Positions 1 through 8,519 are shown, counted from the stretch's first letter. The stretch is DNA of 64,000 bases from DATFVA01 sp963811905 (GCA_963811905.1 CAWETK010000006.1:186001-250000), one strand, 5' to 3'. Program-made: numbers and translations. Notes: a model not told the origin generated them from the letters alone.

Positions 1-436
1 GCAATAAATCCCCGCTGTGATTTAAAATTAAACTTCATCCTGAAACCTTCATACGTCTCCCCCTTATCTTTCAGTACCGGCGTACCGGCATATTTTTCAG
101 ATGTATCAGTAGGAACGCCTTCCGCCTCTACTCCCCCAGTCTCAAAATCAACTTTGATATTAGCTGCCTTAAGGTCAGTCTGTTTATATTGAATCTCGCT
201 CGTCGCCGTAAAGGTACATTTCCTTTTGACTGATCACAAAAATTAATGAGTCAGACGAACTGGTATTGATCACCGTATCAATATCCCCGGGTTTTGTTTT
301 AACAGAGTCAGGCGCCAGGAGAGAGTCTGCCGCAGATGTGTGTATAGAATCGGGAGAGGTCAAATAAGGTTGAATCAATTTGCTGAGCAAATTCCCGGGC
401 AGAACATAGTATTAATATCAGTAAGAATTTTCTCAT
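1..436 (-). CDS. lptD: LptD/OstA-like protein, N-terminal part, partial and frameshifted
   Basis: Runs off the left edge, so only the first ~145 residues are seen. ATG at 434-436 opens a signal peptide (MRKFLLILILCSA). Homologous sequence then continues in a second frame (184-390, Ser/Asp-rich linker then the strand motif EMYLYGD) and in a third frame to the edge (IQYKQTDLKAANIKVDFE, later YEGFRMKFNFKSQRG). The pattern of a YLYGDA-type strand, KAANIKVDF and YEGFRMKFNFK is what I know from OstA/LptA-like beta-jellyroll domains at the N-terminus of LptD, which inserts lipopolysaccharide into the outer membrane. Both shifts behave as single-base insertions (near 360-395 and 196-210), so sequence error is likely. 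It lies downstream of the ROK kinase gene with a 45-bp gap. An OstA-family protein other than LptD is possible. Confidence 0.6.
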
Positions 437-481
437 TTAAGAATTGATATGAATATTAATATTTCAAAGATAAATCTGTCC

Positions 482-1445
482 TCAGGATTTATAAAACACT
501 AAAGCAGATGCCCCTTTAATGCCGGCATCATTTTTTAATTTTGCCGGGTGCACTTCAATTCTATCACGCAAAGGGGTCAGAACCCGCGAAGAAGCTGTCT
601 CTTTTATCGAATCAAACAGAGGCTTCCCGAAACCCGATACTCCCCCTCCTATTATAAATGTGCTGACATCAAGCAGATTGCTGACAGAGGCTAATGCACA
701 TCCAAGGAAGTATCCCATTTCCCTGACAATCGACTGGGCGTACGGATCACCGGATTCAGAAGCAGTGTCGATAATTTTGGGCGAAAGCTGTTCAAGGTCA
801 TTGTCTATCAGCTCCCATATCTTCGAGTCCGGATGATCGGGTAATTCATTCTTAATCCGGGTCACCAGGTAATGATTGCCGACATAAGCTTCAATGCATC
901 CAAAGGAACCGCAGTTGCACCTGGGACCTTCATTATTTATCGTAACATGACCTATTTCGCCCGCAGCACCAAACTCTCCGCGGTAAATTTTATTATCGAT
1001 TATAATACCGCCTCCTACTCCTGTCCCTAATGTGACCATAATAAACGAATCATATTTCTTTCCCACACCGAAAATAAGTTCCCCAATTGCAGCAGCATTG
1101 GCATCATTTTCAACATAAACTTTTTTATTAAATTCTTTTTCGATCAGCTTTCCAAGGTTCACTTTTTCCCAGCCCGGAAAATTCGGAGGATTTTCAACTG
1201 TTCCTTTCTTCACGGAAACCACACCCGGAGCACCGATACCTATCCCGTATATTTTCTTATTGGATTTTTTAAGGATATCATTAATTCCTTTTTTGATCTG
1301 TTCGACCACAGCATCAGGTCCATCAGCTGATCTCGACTCAACCGAAAGTTTCTTGCTGATCTTTCCCTTTATCTGAGACTATCCCAATTTTGACGCTGGT
1401 TCCGCCAAGGTCAACTCCTATTGTGTATTTTTCCGCTTTAGCCAT
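482..1445 (-). CDS. ROK-family sugar kinase (glucokinase-like), frameshifted near its N-terminus
   Basis: ATG at 1443-1445 begins MAKAEKYTIGVDLGGTSVKI, the phosphate-1 motif of the ASKHA/ROK fold. About 25 codons later the frame is lost near 1355-1370; dropping one base joins it to SVESRSADGP and then the remaining ~275 residues. That part has the ROK DENDAN-type motif (YVENDANAAAIGE), the GTGVGGG phosphate loop, and the zinc signature CNCGSFGCIEAY that defines ROK kinases. It probably phosphorylates glucose or another hexose with ATP in the cytoplasm; the exact sugar cannot be read from sequence. Reconstructed length is ~320 aa, normal for ROK. ROK repressors are excluded because there is no N-terminal helix-turn-helix. 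Confidence 0.85.
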
Positions 1446-1745
1446 AATTATCCTGTCTGTTTATTAAGCTTCTCCCGGTGAAAGTAATAAATATCCAATT
1501 TGTTTAGAAAACAATTATAAATTTATAAAAAGTTAGGTTGTAAAAAGTTGATTTGAGAAAAAATTTTACCAATTGATAAAAATACCAGCGGAATAAATAA
1601 AATTCATAAATATCAATCTATCATAGCTTTATATAAAAATTTAATAGAATTTCTCCTAAGTATTTTGAATTCCGGGTAAAGGTAAACTATAAGCCTATGC
1701 CCTGGGTATTTTAATTGATTTACAGGCAATCATAAGGTAATAGCA

Positions 1746-1800
1746 GCGTATTCAGTGCGTTTTCAATGCGTATTCAGTGCGTATTCACAGCGTATTCAGT
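1746..1800. repeat. 11-bp tandem repeat, five units
   Basis: Five back-to-back copies of GCGTATTCAGT, with copy 2 (GCGTTTTCAAT) and copy 4 (GCGTATTCACA) diverged. Exactly 55 bp, in phase throughout. Confidence 0.85.
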
Positions 1801-1931
1801 ACTTATTTACCCAGTATTTTGATTGGTTTTAGGGACAAGGACACATACCAGGGACCTGAATTATTTTTCCTTTGGTAGAAGGCTGCATAAATATGCGCAT
1901 AATGGTATCCTCAGTCAGCTCGTTAAAATCA

Positions 1932-1975
1932 GGATCTTCGCCACGTCTATAGACGGGATCTTCGACTTCGCTACG
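1932..1975 (-). repeat. Dispersed intergenic motif, copy 1
   Basis: Reverse complement reads GTAGCGAAGTCGAAGATCC and, further on, GGCGAAGATCC, as at 52137-52180. Confidence 0.55.
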
Positions 1976-2033
1976 ATTTTCCTCAGAAGCTTATTGATCC
2001 CCGGTATTTCATCGGAGTTATACCGTAGTTTGA

Positions 2034-2077
2034 GGCCGAGAGAAGGCCGAAAGATGGCCGAGAGATGGCCGAGAGAA
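2034..2077. repeat. 11-bp tandem repeat, four units
   Basis: Four back-to-back copies of GGCCGAGAGAT with one or two changes each. Same period as the tract at 1746-1800 but an unrelated sequence. Confidence 0.8.
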
Positions 2078-2356
2078 TTGGTTAATTTAAGTATGGCAGA
2101 CCCCTAAACCGTTTAATTTTCGTACAAATTTAGCATAATTGTGAGTAAAATAAAAGCAGGAATTGCTCTTCGGCTGAAGGAGAAGATCCGAGATCGGAGG
2201 ATTGAAATATAATCTGTTTGGGGCAAACCGTTAAAACCGTAATGTTTCTACCCTGTATAGCCGGATCTTCATTTCCCGATGTTTTTTTTGTAAAGGTTGA
2301 AGGTTCAAGGGTTAGAACATACCCATCATTTTGAGGAGAGGATAAGTGTTATAAGA

Positions 2357-2484
2357 GCGAAACAGCGTTTCGTTTTACGGTATTTTGAAAAGCGAAACAG
2401 CGTTTCGTTTTACGGTATTTTGAAAAGCGAAACAGCGTTTCGCTTTACAGTATTTTAAGAAGCGAAACAGCGTTTCGCTTTACA
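2357..2484. repeat. 35-bp tandem repeat with a palindromic core, about 3.7 units
   Basis: Units start at 2357, 2392, 2427 and 2462, exactly 35 bp apart. Each opens with the near-palindrome GCGAAACAGCGTTTCG(C/T), arms GCGAAAC and GTTTCGC around AGC, followed by an AT-rich spacer that is nearly identical between copies. The last copy runs into the 3' end and stop codon (2480-2482) of the glycosyltransferase half-gene and then a run of nine G. Identical spacers rule out a CRISPR array. Each unit could form a small hairpin. Confidence 0.9.
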
Positions 2485-3240
2485 GGGGGGGGGCGGCGTG
2501 TTTCTGCAGAAAGTACGGAAATAACAATCCGGTTCTGAGTGATAATACAGGAAGGATCAGGATCAGATATTTCTCCCAGATCTGGTAAGAAAAAGGCATA
2601 ATCATTAAAAATATATAATAGCACAGAGAAAGTAATAAAACTGGTGAAATGCGTCCCGATTGTATTGTGTGAATGTCTTCCTTCAAAAATATGAGTATAA
2701 TCCATATTCCGGCAAAGAAAAAAACAAACAGAATAATTTCAGATAATACTCCTCTTCCTGCGAGCGAGAAAAGTAATTTATGAATAAGTCCAACGGTATC
2801 CAGATTATTACTGATACTGGTAACTTTTGATACTCCTACAGGAAAGATGAAATATAAACAGCTTATTATTACAGCAGGAATGAGTAATCTCTTGTAAGCG
2901 AAGAATCTTGTATTAAAGATCAGAAGCAGGGGGAAAATATATATTGCTGAAAAAGTAATATAAGTGACAAGAGCATGGGGATTCCAGAATAATCCCGTAT
3001 CCAAAATGAATTTTTTTGTTCCTGACGGCGGTGACAATCCTTTCCAGATAACTGTCAGTACGATGAGCGGTATGAGAGATATAAACAGGTAAAGTGTGTA
3101 TTTGAAAAATGTTCTTTTTTCACGGCTATAATATGATCTTAAAGAAATGTAAAGCCATAACGCAATTGTAAAGATAATTGCATACTGTCTGCATAAAACT
3201 GCCAGACCGAGAAAAAAAGCAGTTAAACCGGGATTATCCC
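2480..3240 (-). pseudogene. GT-C membrane glycosyltransferase, C-terminal half (interrupted by IS)
   Basis: Encodes the C-terminal ~250 residues of a multi-pass membrane protein; the N-terminal half is at 4859-5367. The overlapping protein stretch NPGLTAFFLGLAVLCRQY matches KPGLTAFFLGMAVLCRQY in the other half, so the two were one gene of ~410-430 residues. The sequence continues through at least seven hydrophobic segments. Protein-level resemblance is to GT39/ALG10-like GT-C enzymes, which transfer sugars from lipid-linked donors. Open translation into the IS adds a false start (MAEVGRDN, encoded by the inverted repeat). The stop codon sits inside the 35-bp repeat array, so the original C-terminus may also have been altered. 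Confidence 0.75.
3174..3240. repeat. 67-bp direct repeat, left copy, flanking the IS
   Basis: Ends exactly where the IS inverted repeat begins. It matches 4859-4925 at 63 of 67 positions. Both copies encode the same stretch of the interrupted glycosyltransferase, so this is a long target-site duplication and not part of the element. Confidence 0.85.
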
Positions 3241-3256
3241 TCCCGACTTCTGCCAA
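3241..3256. repeat. Left terminal inverted repeat of the IS
   Basis: TCCCGACTTCTGCCAA, perfect inverse of 4843-4858. The transposase stop codon lies at 3257-3259, directly inside this end. Confidence 0.9.
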
Positions 3257-4748
3257 TTAGTATGACAAAAATGAATTGATTTTATTTATTACAGTTTGAG
3301 AATCAATAGTTATTTCCGCTCTAAGAGTATGTATTTTATCTGTGCTTTTATCAAATAATTTCGCATCAGTAATTATCCAAATTGCATCAATAATATGTTT
3401 TAAAGATAATCCCGCCTTTATTTCCAAAAACTTTGCAATAATTAAAGCCGTAAAACAAATAAGGATATGTGACTTCACAGCTTCTTTTTTATAATGAAAT
3501 ACCGGACGGCTAGCCAGATCACTTTTTGCGATTCTAAAGGATTGTTCAACGTGCCATAAGTCGTGGTAACGTGAAATAATTTCCTGATTAGATAATACAT
3601 TTTCCGGAATGTTCGTATGGTATCCCTTCAGCCCCAGTAGTAATTTGGTTTTTTCTATAAGCGTTTCATTCAGCACTAATTGTTTATTTTTATCCTTTTG
3701 TTTAATGAATTTAATTCTTTTACCGGATTGATTTCTTTCTATAAATTGTTTGGCCTTTAGTATCTGCTTCTCCATTTCTTTTTTATCTTTGTTATATCTT
3801 ACTTTACTAAAGTCGACTATAAGATCTCCTACGGCTGTCTTTGTTCGTATAGAACCCTTATCCTTCCTATTGATTTTATTATGAGCCTTTTGAATGATCT
3901 TTAATGAGGTGTTGCCTAACCTTGCCCCGACAATGTAGGATATATTCCTATGTTTTAGTTCCTCGATATTTTCCTGACTAAGCATAGCTGCATCAGCTAC
4001 TACTATTGGCTGGTTTACCTGATTGTTCTTCGTGAAATTATCAAGCACTTTTAACATTGTTTTCCCTTCAAATGTATTCCCTGCAAATACTTCATATCCT
4101 AATGGGAACCCTTGCCGTGTTACTATCAGTCCAACTATGATCTGAGGCTGTTGTGGTTTATTATCTTTTGAAAATCCTTCTACCCTTAATTCACCCCCTT
4201 AAAGGTTTCAAAATATAGTGTGGTAACATCGTATAAGATCAGAGCCAGGTCTTCCTGAAGCATTTCTTTTGCACATTTGACAGCAGCTGCTTCAATTTTC
4301 TCTTTCTTCTCTCCTATGCTAAATATTTTACGGTATATTGTCCTTTCCGGATAAGCAATATTAAAATAGCGATCAAGCAATTTAATCGTTCTCAGTTTTG
4401 ATGTTGGTTCAATCAATCTCATAATTGCTAAATCAAATAGAAGATCTTTCGACTCAATACCGCATTGCTTTGCTACTCTTTGAAGTATTTGATATGTATA
4501 AACGTGAGTTACCCCTAAAAATTTAAGTTTGTTTATCTCTACCTTGTTTGTGAAACTTTCCGGAAATAGTTCCTCTTGTGAACTTTTATTTTTGATCCAT
4601 TCTTTCCCCTAACTACAAGATCTTCTATTTCCTGATTGGTGCTACCGCTACCGATATGTTTTTCAACTATAAGCTTTCTGTTCCTATAATATATTACCTG
4701 AACAGCAGTAGCTCCGGAGCCTGTTTTAGTCTTTCTGACTTTCAGCAC
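3257..4748 (-). pseudogene. IS1634-family transposase, two frameshifts
   Basis: Reads 4748 to 3257 as three pieces. Piece 1 is the N-terminus (MLKVRKTKTGSGATAVQV). Piece 2 follows a -1 shift near 4555 and contains LILYDVTTLYFETF with the first catalytic Asp. Piece 3 follows a -1 shift in a G-run near 4190 and contains VVADAAMLS (second Asp) and YHDLWHVEQSFRIAKSDL (catalytic Glu in the YREK-type signature). Reconstructed length ~497 aa, normal for IS1634-type DDE transposases. Codons between the pieces are open in the shifted frames, for example ELRVEGFSKDNKPQQPQ around 4130-4180. Both shifts could be recent mutations or homopolymer errors. Confidence 0.85.
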
Positions 4749-4842
4749 TTTTTAAGCAGAATTACTTTATTTAGTATGACAAATTACTAAAAAAGTCCTT
4801 CTTTTATCCGAATTTCTAAACTTTTTTGATGTGAGTCATAAT

Positions 4843-4858
4843 TTGGCAGAAGTCGGGA
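4843..4858. repeat. Right terminal inverted repeat of the IS
   Basis: TTGGCAGAAGTCGGGA, perfect inverse of 3241-3256, followed immediately by the right copy of the 67-bp direct repeat. Confidence 0.9.
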
Positions 4859-4925
4859 ATGATTGCATACTGTCTGCATAAAACTGCCATACCCAGAAAA
4901 AAAGCAGTTAAACCGGGCTTATCCC
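4859..4925. repeat. 67-bp direct repeat, right copy, flanking the IS
   Basis: Matches 3174-3240 with four substitutions. It begins at the first base outside the right inverted repeat and codes for the same peptide of the interrupted gene. The substitutions change N to K and L to M between copies, so the copies have diverged since insertion or contain errors. Confidence 0.85.
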
Positions 4926-5367
4926 TGGTAAACATGCAGAGTGCGCTCAGGACAAATAATAATGTCAGCATATCCGTAAAAATGAATACGCTCAACCCCC
5001 ATATGTATGGATTAATAATAACAAGGGCACAGATTATTAAACTGAGCTTTTCGTTTTTTGTATATGACGTAACGTACAGGTATAAAACAAAGAGAAATAA
5101 AAATGAAATAATCAGTGAAAGAATTCTTAATTCAATCAGGCCGGTCCCAACTAATTTCCCCCAGGCAGCATAAATAATATAAACAAGAGGTGTAGTTACT
5201 TCAGGATAATCTTTTATGATATCCGGCCAGGACGCCGAACTGAATAGCCTGATAGTTTCTACAAAATGGGTTTCATCCCCGTAAGTGGTATGACCAATTT
5301 CGGACAGGGCTGCAGCAACAATAAATATAAAAGATACTATCAGCCAGATTTTATTGTAAATTGACAA
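4859..5367 (-). pseudogene. GT-C membrane glycosyltransferase, N-terminal half (interrupted by IS)
   Basis: Begins with a TTG-initiated MSIYNKIWLIVSFIFIVAAA signal-anchor followed by the first-loop motif YGDETHF, then DYPEVTTPLVYIIYAAWG and several membrane helices. The acidic DE in the first extracytoplasmic loop is the usual GT-C catalytic region, and the DYPEVTTP-type motif recalls ALG10/GT39 relatives. The frame runs into the IS after QYAII; the natural continuation (FTIALWLYISLRS) is at the start of the C-terminal half at 2480-3240. No good ribosome binding site precedes the TTG, so the start is uncertain. The substrate is unknown; a cell-surface glycan role is inferred from the fold only. 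Confidence 0.75.
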
Positions 5368-5425
5368 ATGAAAATTTTCTACCAGCCGGTAAACTCAGTA
5401 AAAAATAATTTGCTTCAAAATTGGC

Positions 5426-6034
5426 TTATTTGTTGGTAAACTGTACATTTACAATTTTCAATTCAGTCGGATACTTTATAGGTCCTAAGGACGTTGAAAC
5501 TGTCGGCTGTGCATACAGGGTCAGATTGGATGAAGAACCCTGGTTCCCTCCTATAGCCAGTGCAAGGTTTATCAGGTCCTGGTATCCTTTATCTTTGAAG
5601 AACCTGAGAAGATCCAGGTTTATTTGAAGAGGAATGGTGCTTATTTCCCCGGTTCCGGGTACTGTTACTTCATTTTTCAATCCGCCTGATATAGTCTCTT
5701 TATCATTGATTAAAAGTCTCCACGGGAAATCTCTTATCGTCGCATTTGTACCCGGATATCCGCCTGTTCCGTCATTTGGATTCTTCGCCTGTACATTCAG
5801 AACAAAGGAAACAGGTAAATTGCCGTTAGCTACAGCTTGAGAGATTCTCAAAAGTTCTACAGAACTAAAATCTGATAATTTCGATTTACCAGCCAGGCTT
5901 ACACCATTAACAGTAAACCCATTTACCTGACCGAGCTTGAACTGCAGTCTTGCCAGATTAACAAATGACTGATAAACACTGCATCCGCCAAGCGTGACTG
6001 CCAGAATGAAAATATATAAAAATTTTTTCTTCAT
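5426..6034 (-). CDS. LEA14-like (WHy-type) lipoprotein
   Basis: 202 aa. Starts MKKKFLYIFILAVTLGGC, a lipoprotein signal peptide with lipobox LGGC and acylated Cys18. After it comes a short helix, then a beta-rich region with the LEA_2/WHy character: NGVSLAGKSKLSDFSS, then PVSFVLNVQAKNPND, then paired strands ending TELKIVNVQFTNK. WHy-domain proteins are small immunoglobulin-like modules; in bacteria their role is unclear, so membrane-anchored envelope protein is as far as I would go. It is the last gene of a tightly packed minus-strand run that begins at 9248, with only 10 bp to the preceding oxidoreductase. Confidence 0.65.
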   Translation of the reverse strand: MKKKFLYIFILAVTLGGCSVYQSFVNLARLQFKLGQVNGFTVNGVSLAGKSKLSDFSSVELLRISQAVANGNLPVSFVLNVQAKNPNDGTGGYPGTNATIRDFPWRLLINDKETISGGLKNEVTVPGTGEISTIPLQINLDLLRFFKDKGYQDLINLALAIGGNQGSSSNLTLYAQPTVSTSLGPIKYPTELKIVNVQFTNK

Positions 6035-6044
6035 CTATAACCTG

Positions 6045-7046
6045 CTAATTGGATAGAATTTTTTCCTGGGATTCATCAATTTTCTGCAATATTTGTTCAG
6101 CAACTCTCAGAGCACGCAAACCGTCTTCTCCCGATACAACGGGTTTTTTATTATTTAAAACAGATTCAACAAAGAGCTGAAGCTCGTACTGGAGAGCATT
6201 TTGTTCTTTAATTTCAGGCTGTTCGTATATTACCCTCCTCTTCTTTTCACCGACGCCGATCTCACCGAAGGATAAAGTAGTTATCCCGGTATCCTGGTCC
6301 ATCGGCACCAGTCTGTATACTTCTGAAAGTCCGGTAATAAAATCCAGCGAAATATAATTATCTCTCTGAAATATTCGCATTTTTCTCATTTTCTTTTGTG
6401 ATATACGGCTTGCAGTTACATTCGCAACTGCTCCGTTTTCAAATTGAATCCTTGCATTTGCTATATCGATAGAATCTGAGACCACAGCAACACCTGAGGC
6501 ATCGATCTGCTTTACTTTACTTTTAATCAGGCTTAATATAATATCAATATCATGTATCATCAGATCCAGAACAACAGCGACATCTGTACCACGGGGATTA
6601 AATTGGGCCAGTCTGTCAGTCTGAATAAACTTCGGCTCAAGAATGTACTGCTCAAGGGAGACCAGTGCAGGATTAAATCTTTCAATATGTCCTACCTGAA
6701 GGAATACATTTTTTTCTGCAGCAAGTTTAACTATTTCCTCCGCCTGGGGAATAGTTGCCGTGATAGGCTTTTCAATAAAGACATGCTTTCCTTCCTGAAT
6801 ACATTCTTTTGCAAGTTCGTAATGCGCACTTGTTGTTGCAGCTATCGAGACTGCATCAGCCTGTTTAAGAAGAGCTCCGAGACTATCAAAAACTTCAATA
6901 CCGAATTCATCACTTACCGTCTTTGATTGAATCTGATTAACATCAAAAACTCCTATTAATGAACAGTCAGGTATAGAACTGAACATTTTGGCATGCAGTT
7001 TACCGAGATGACCTGTTCCTGCTATTCCGACTTTTAATTTTTCCAT
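6045..7046 (-). CDS. Gfo/Idh/MocA-family NAD(P)-dependent oxidoreductase
   Basis: 333 aa from the ATG at 7044-7046, chosen because AAAGG lies just upstream and it directly follows the stop of the preceding gene; an upstream start would overlap that gene. The N-terminal Rossmann motif VGIAGTGHLG (residues 6-15), the diagnostic EKP at residues 92-94 (FIEKPIT) and a later HDID motif are all present, so it should be catalytically intact. Members oxidise or reduce sugars, inositols or nucleotide sugars. In envelope operons of this kind a nucleotide-sugar substrate such as UDP-GlcNAc is plausible, but no partner aminotransferase is nearby, so the substrate is open. Confidence 0.85.
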   Translation of the reverse strand: MEKLKVGIAGTGHLGKLHAKMFSSIPDCSLIGVFDVNQIQSKTVSDEFGIEVFDSLGALLKQADAVSIAATTSAHYELAKECIQEGKHVFIEKPITATIPQAEEIVKLAAEKNVFLQVGHIERFNPALVSLEQYILEPKFIQTDRLAQFNPRGTDVAVVLDLMIHDIDIILSLIKSKVKQIDASGVAVVSDSIDIANARIQFENGAVANVTASRISQKKMRKMRIFQRDNYISLDFITGLSEVYRLVPMDQDTGITTLSFGEIGVGEKKRRVIYEQPEIKEQNALQYELQLFVESVLNNKKPVVSGEDGLRALRVAEQILQKIDESQEKILSN

Positions 7047-7047
7047 T

Positions 7048-8271
7048 TCAACCTTTATTGCTGTAGATTTTCGCATAACCGATTATATGATCATATCCGC
7101 CAAGATCCTGATCATTATAATACAAAAATACATAATAATAATTTGCTGTTGCCCAATCATTTCCTTCAAGAGTATACCAGTCGATATCCTTCACACTATT
7201 TCCGGATATTTCACCCGTAACATACTGGTAATCGTATATCCCCCGTTTCAGAGTAGTTGTAATTGAATATATTCCACCCGCCTGCGCCATTTTGTACTCC
7301 GGCATCACTTCCCAATTATTGAAGGCCCCTACAAGGAAGACATCATTATATATTTCATTCGGCGGACGAATTGAGAAAGCTACTTTTTTATAAGTGGCGT
7401 AATCGTTTTTATAATTTAACAGGATTTCTCCGCCATTTAAATCCGGAGATCCTTCCTTAAAGAATCTTGAGTATTCAAGTCCGTCAAATTGTGCTTTAAC
7501 AGTCTCTCCGGTAAATTTATTATAATCCCTGATGTCCGTCTGCCTGTATTCATTTCCGGGGCGGATGTCTCTTATAGTAAATGTGAACTTCCTGTCGCCA
7601 TTCCAATAAAACTGTCTTTGATTGGTATTTGATATCCTGTCCACTATATAAGGGTAATCCGTTTTGTGGTTTTCAATTATTTCCATATGATCAACAAATG
7701 ATGGATAGAACTTTTCAGGAAGGTTAAAGTCAGCAGTTATATTAAATACATAAGACAGCTCAGTCGGGAAATATGTTCCACCCTCCAGCTTTTCTTTCGT
7801 TAAACTCACATTCATAGGGAGTTCGCCTTTTATAACGACAAATTTACCGGAAGCGTAAACCCTGGACGTATCATATGCCCCTGTGATAAAGAACTTCCAC
7901 TTCCCGGAAAAAGGAAAAGAAATCATCCCTCTTTTATCAGGAAATGAAGCAGTAAAATGATACCTGGCTTCTTTTACTGATACGGGGAGGACAGAATAAT
8001 CAAGGTCTGTATATATATTATAACCGTTGTTTGCAAGGAATAAGTTTCCTGTTGGATTCCAGTTTTTATCACAAAACCGGAAGACTATACTCAGCTGAGG
8101 AACATACCGGGCTTCAATATCAAACTCTATTGTAAGCTTTCCCCCTGTAATTACAGGAAGTTCAGTTACATTCTCATCCGGGTATGCAAGAAGTGATTTT
8201 ACAGTAACATCCGGCTGTGCATACAATACCGCCGGCAGAACTGCAATTAAAAGAATTATTATTCTATACAA
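7048..8271 (-). CDS. DUF5103 / type IX secretion system plug-like protein
   Basis: 407 aa with a clear signal peptide (cleavage near residue 18, after LYA). The order of motifs matches my memory of the DUF5103 family, later named T9SS plug protein: an N-terminal beta-sandwich with FRFCDKNWNPTGN, a central part with YPYIVDRISNTNQRQFYW and FTIRDIRPGNEYRQTDIRD, and a C-terminal immunoglobulin/CBM48-like part with VFLVGAFNNW. The plug closes the periplasmic or lateral opening of the SprA translocon when no cargo is engaged. Two T9SS-sorted proteins elsewhere in this window fit that role. It sits between the Sm-like gene (8 bp upstream) and the oxidoreductase (1 bp downstream). Confidence 0.6.
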   Translation of the reverse strand: MYRIIILLIAVLPAVLYAQPDVTVKSLLAYPDENVTELPVITGGKLTIEFDIEARYVPQLSIVFRFCDKNWNPTGNLFLANNGYNIYTDLDYSVLPVSVKEARYHFTASFPDKRGMISFPFSGKWKFFITGAYDTSRVYASGKFVVIKGELPMNVSLTKEKLEGGTYFPTELSYVFNITADFNLPEKFYPSFVDHMEIIENHKTDYPYIVDRISNTNQRQFYWNGDRKFTFTIRDIRPGNEYRQTDIRDYNKFTGETVKAQFDGLEYSRFFKEGSPDLNGGEILLNYKNDYATYKKVAFSIRPPNEIYNDVFLVGAFNNWEVMPEYKMAQAGGIYSITTTLKRGIYDYQYVTGEISGNSVKDIDWYTLEGNDWATANYYYVFLYYNDQDLGGYDHIIGYAKIYSNKG

Positions 8272-8279
8272 TGTTTCCC

Positions 8280-8519
8280 CTAAATGTTAAAGATTTCAAC
8301 ACATTTAATTGATTGATACGGCACGTATATTCTGACCTGTTCGCTTTCTCTGTATGTTTCAAGAAGAAGACCGTCGTCATAAGCTTCGAGCAATTTACCC
8401 GACTTGAATACTATTTCATATATGGGTGTATCTGAATGGGGATCGGTGGTAAGTCCATAATTTTCATAAAGTGTAATATGCAGGGTCTTTCCTTCAAACT
8501 TTTTCCATTCCATTTTCAC
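8280..8519 (-). CDS. Small Sm/Hfq-like beta-barrel protein (uncharacterised)
   Basis: 79 aa. GTG start at 8519 overlaps the TGA of the upstream gene (GTGA); an ATG two codons further (MEWKKFEG) is the alternative. The sequence is almost all beta: GKTLHITLYENYGL, then YEIVFKSGKLLEAYDDG, then LLLETYR, then VRIYVPYQSIKCVEIF. A glycine, a strand of hydrophobics broken by DDG, and a final IPYxxIKxVE-type strand resemble the Sm1/Sm2 order of Hfq and LSm folds, without the Hfq residues that bind poly-A. No signal peptide, so cytoplasmic. A role in RNA binding is speculation; its cotranscription with envelope genes is what the sequence shows. Confidence 0.5.
   Translation of the reverse strand: MKMEWKKFEGKTLHITLYENYGLTTDPHSDTPIYEIVFKSGKLLEAYDDGLLLETYRESEQVRIYVPYQSIKCVEIFNI

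Larger units (their letters stand above)
1446..2479. other. Non-coding, repeat-bearing intergenic region
   Basis: About 1 kb without a convincing gene between the ROK kinase and the interrupted glycosyltransferase. It holds two separate tracts with an 11-bp period (1746-1800 and 2034-2077), a dispersed motif shared with 52137-52180 (at 1932-1975), and the start of a 35-bp palindromic tandem array. A 94-codon open frame at 1823-2107 runs through the repeats, shows no recognisable protein features and is not called. Confidence 0.6.
3241..4858 (-). mobile_element. IS1634-family insertion sequence (IS4 superfamily), 1,618 bp
   Basis: Bounded by perfect 16-bp terminal inverted repeats: TCCCGACTTCTGCCAA at 3241-3256 and its reverse complement at 4843-4858. 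Similarity continues imperfectly inward (TATGAC on both sides). It contains one transposase gene on the minus strand, broken by two -1 frameshifts. It is inserted in a membrane glycosyltransferase gene and flanked by a 67-bp direct repeat. The IS1634 family is known for creating long, variable-length target duplications, so the flanking repeat supports the assignment. As sequenced the transposase is inactive. Confidence 0.85.

Noticed and set aside
1823..2107. 94-codon plus-strand open frame
   Set aside because: It crosses two repeat tracts, has no Shine-Dalgarno and no protein-like pattern.
2357..2484. CRISPR-like array (35-bp period with palindromic core)
   Set aside because: The sequence between palindromes is the same in each unit, so there are no spacers, and no cas genes are present.
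4180..4560. Programmed -1 frameshifting in the transposase (as in IS1 or IS3)
   Set aside because: IS1634-type transposases are single-frame proteins, and two shifts at arbitrary positions do not fit a programmed site.
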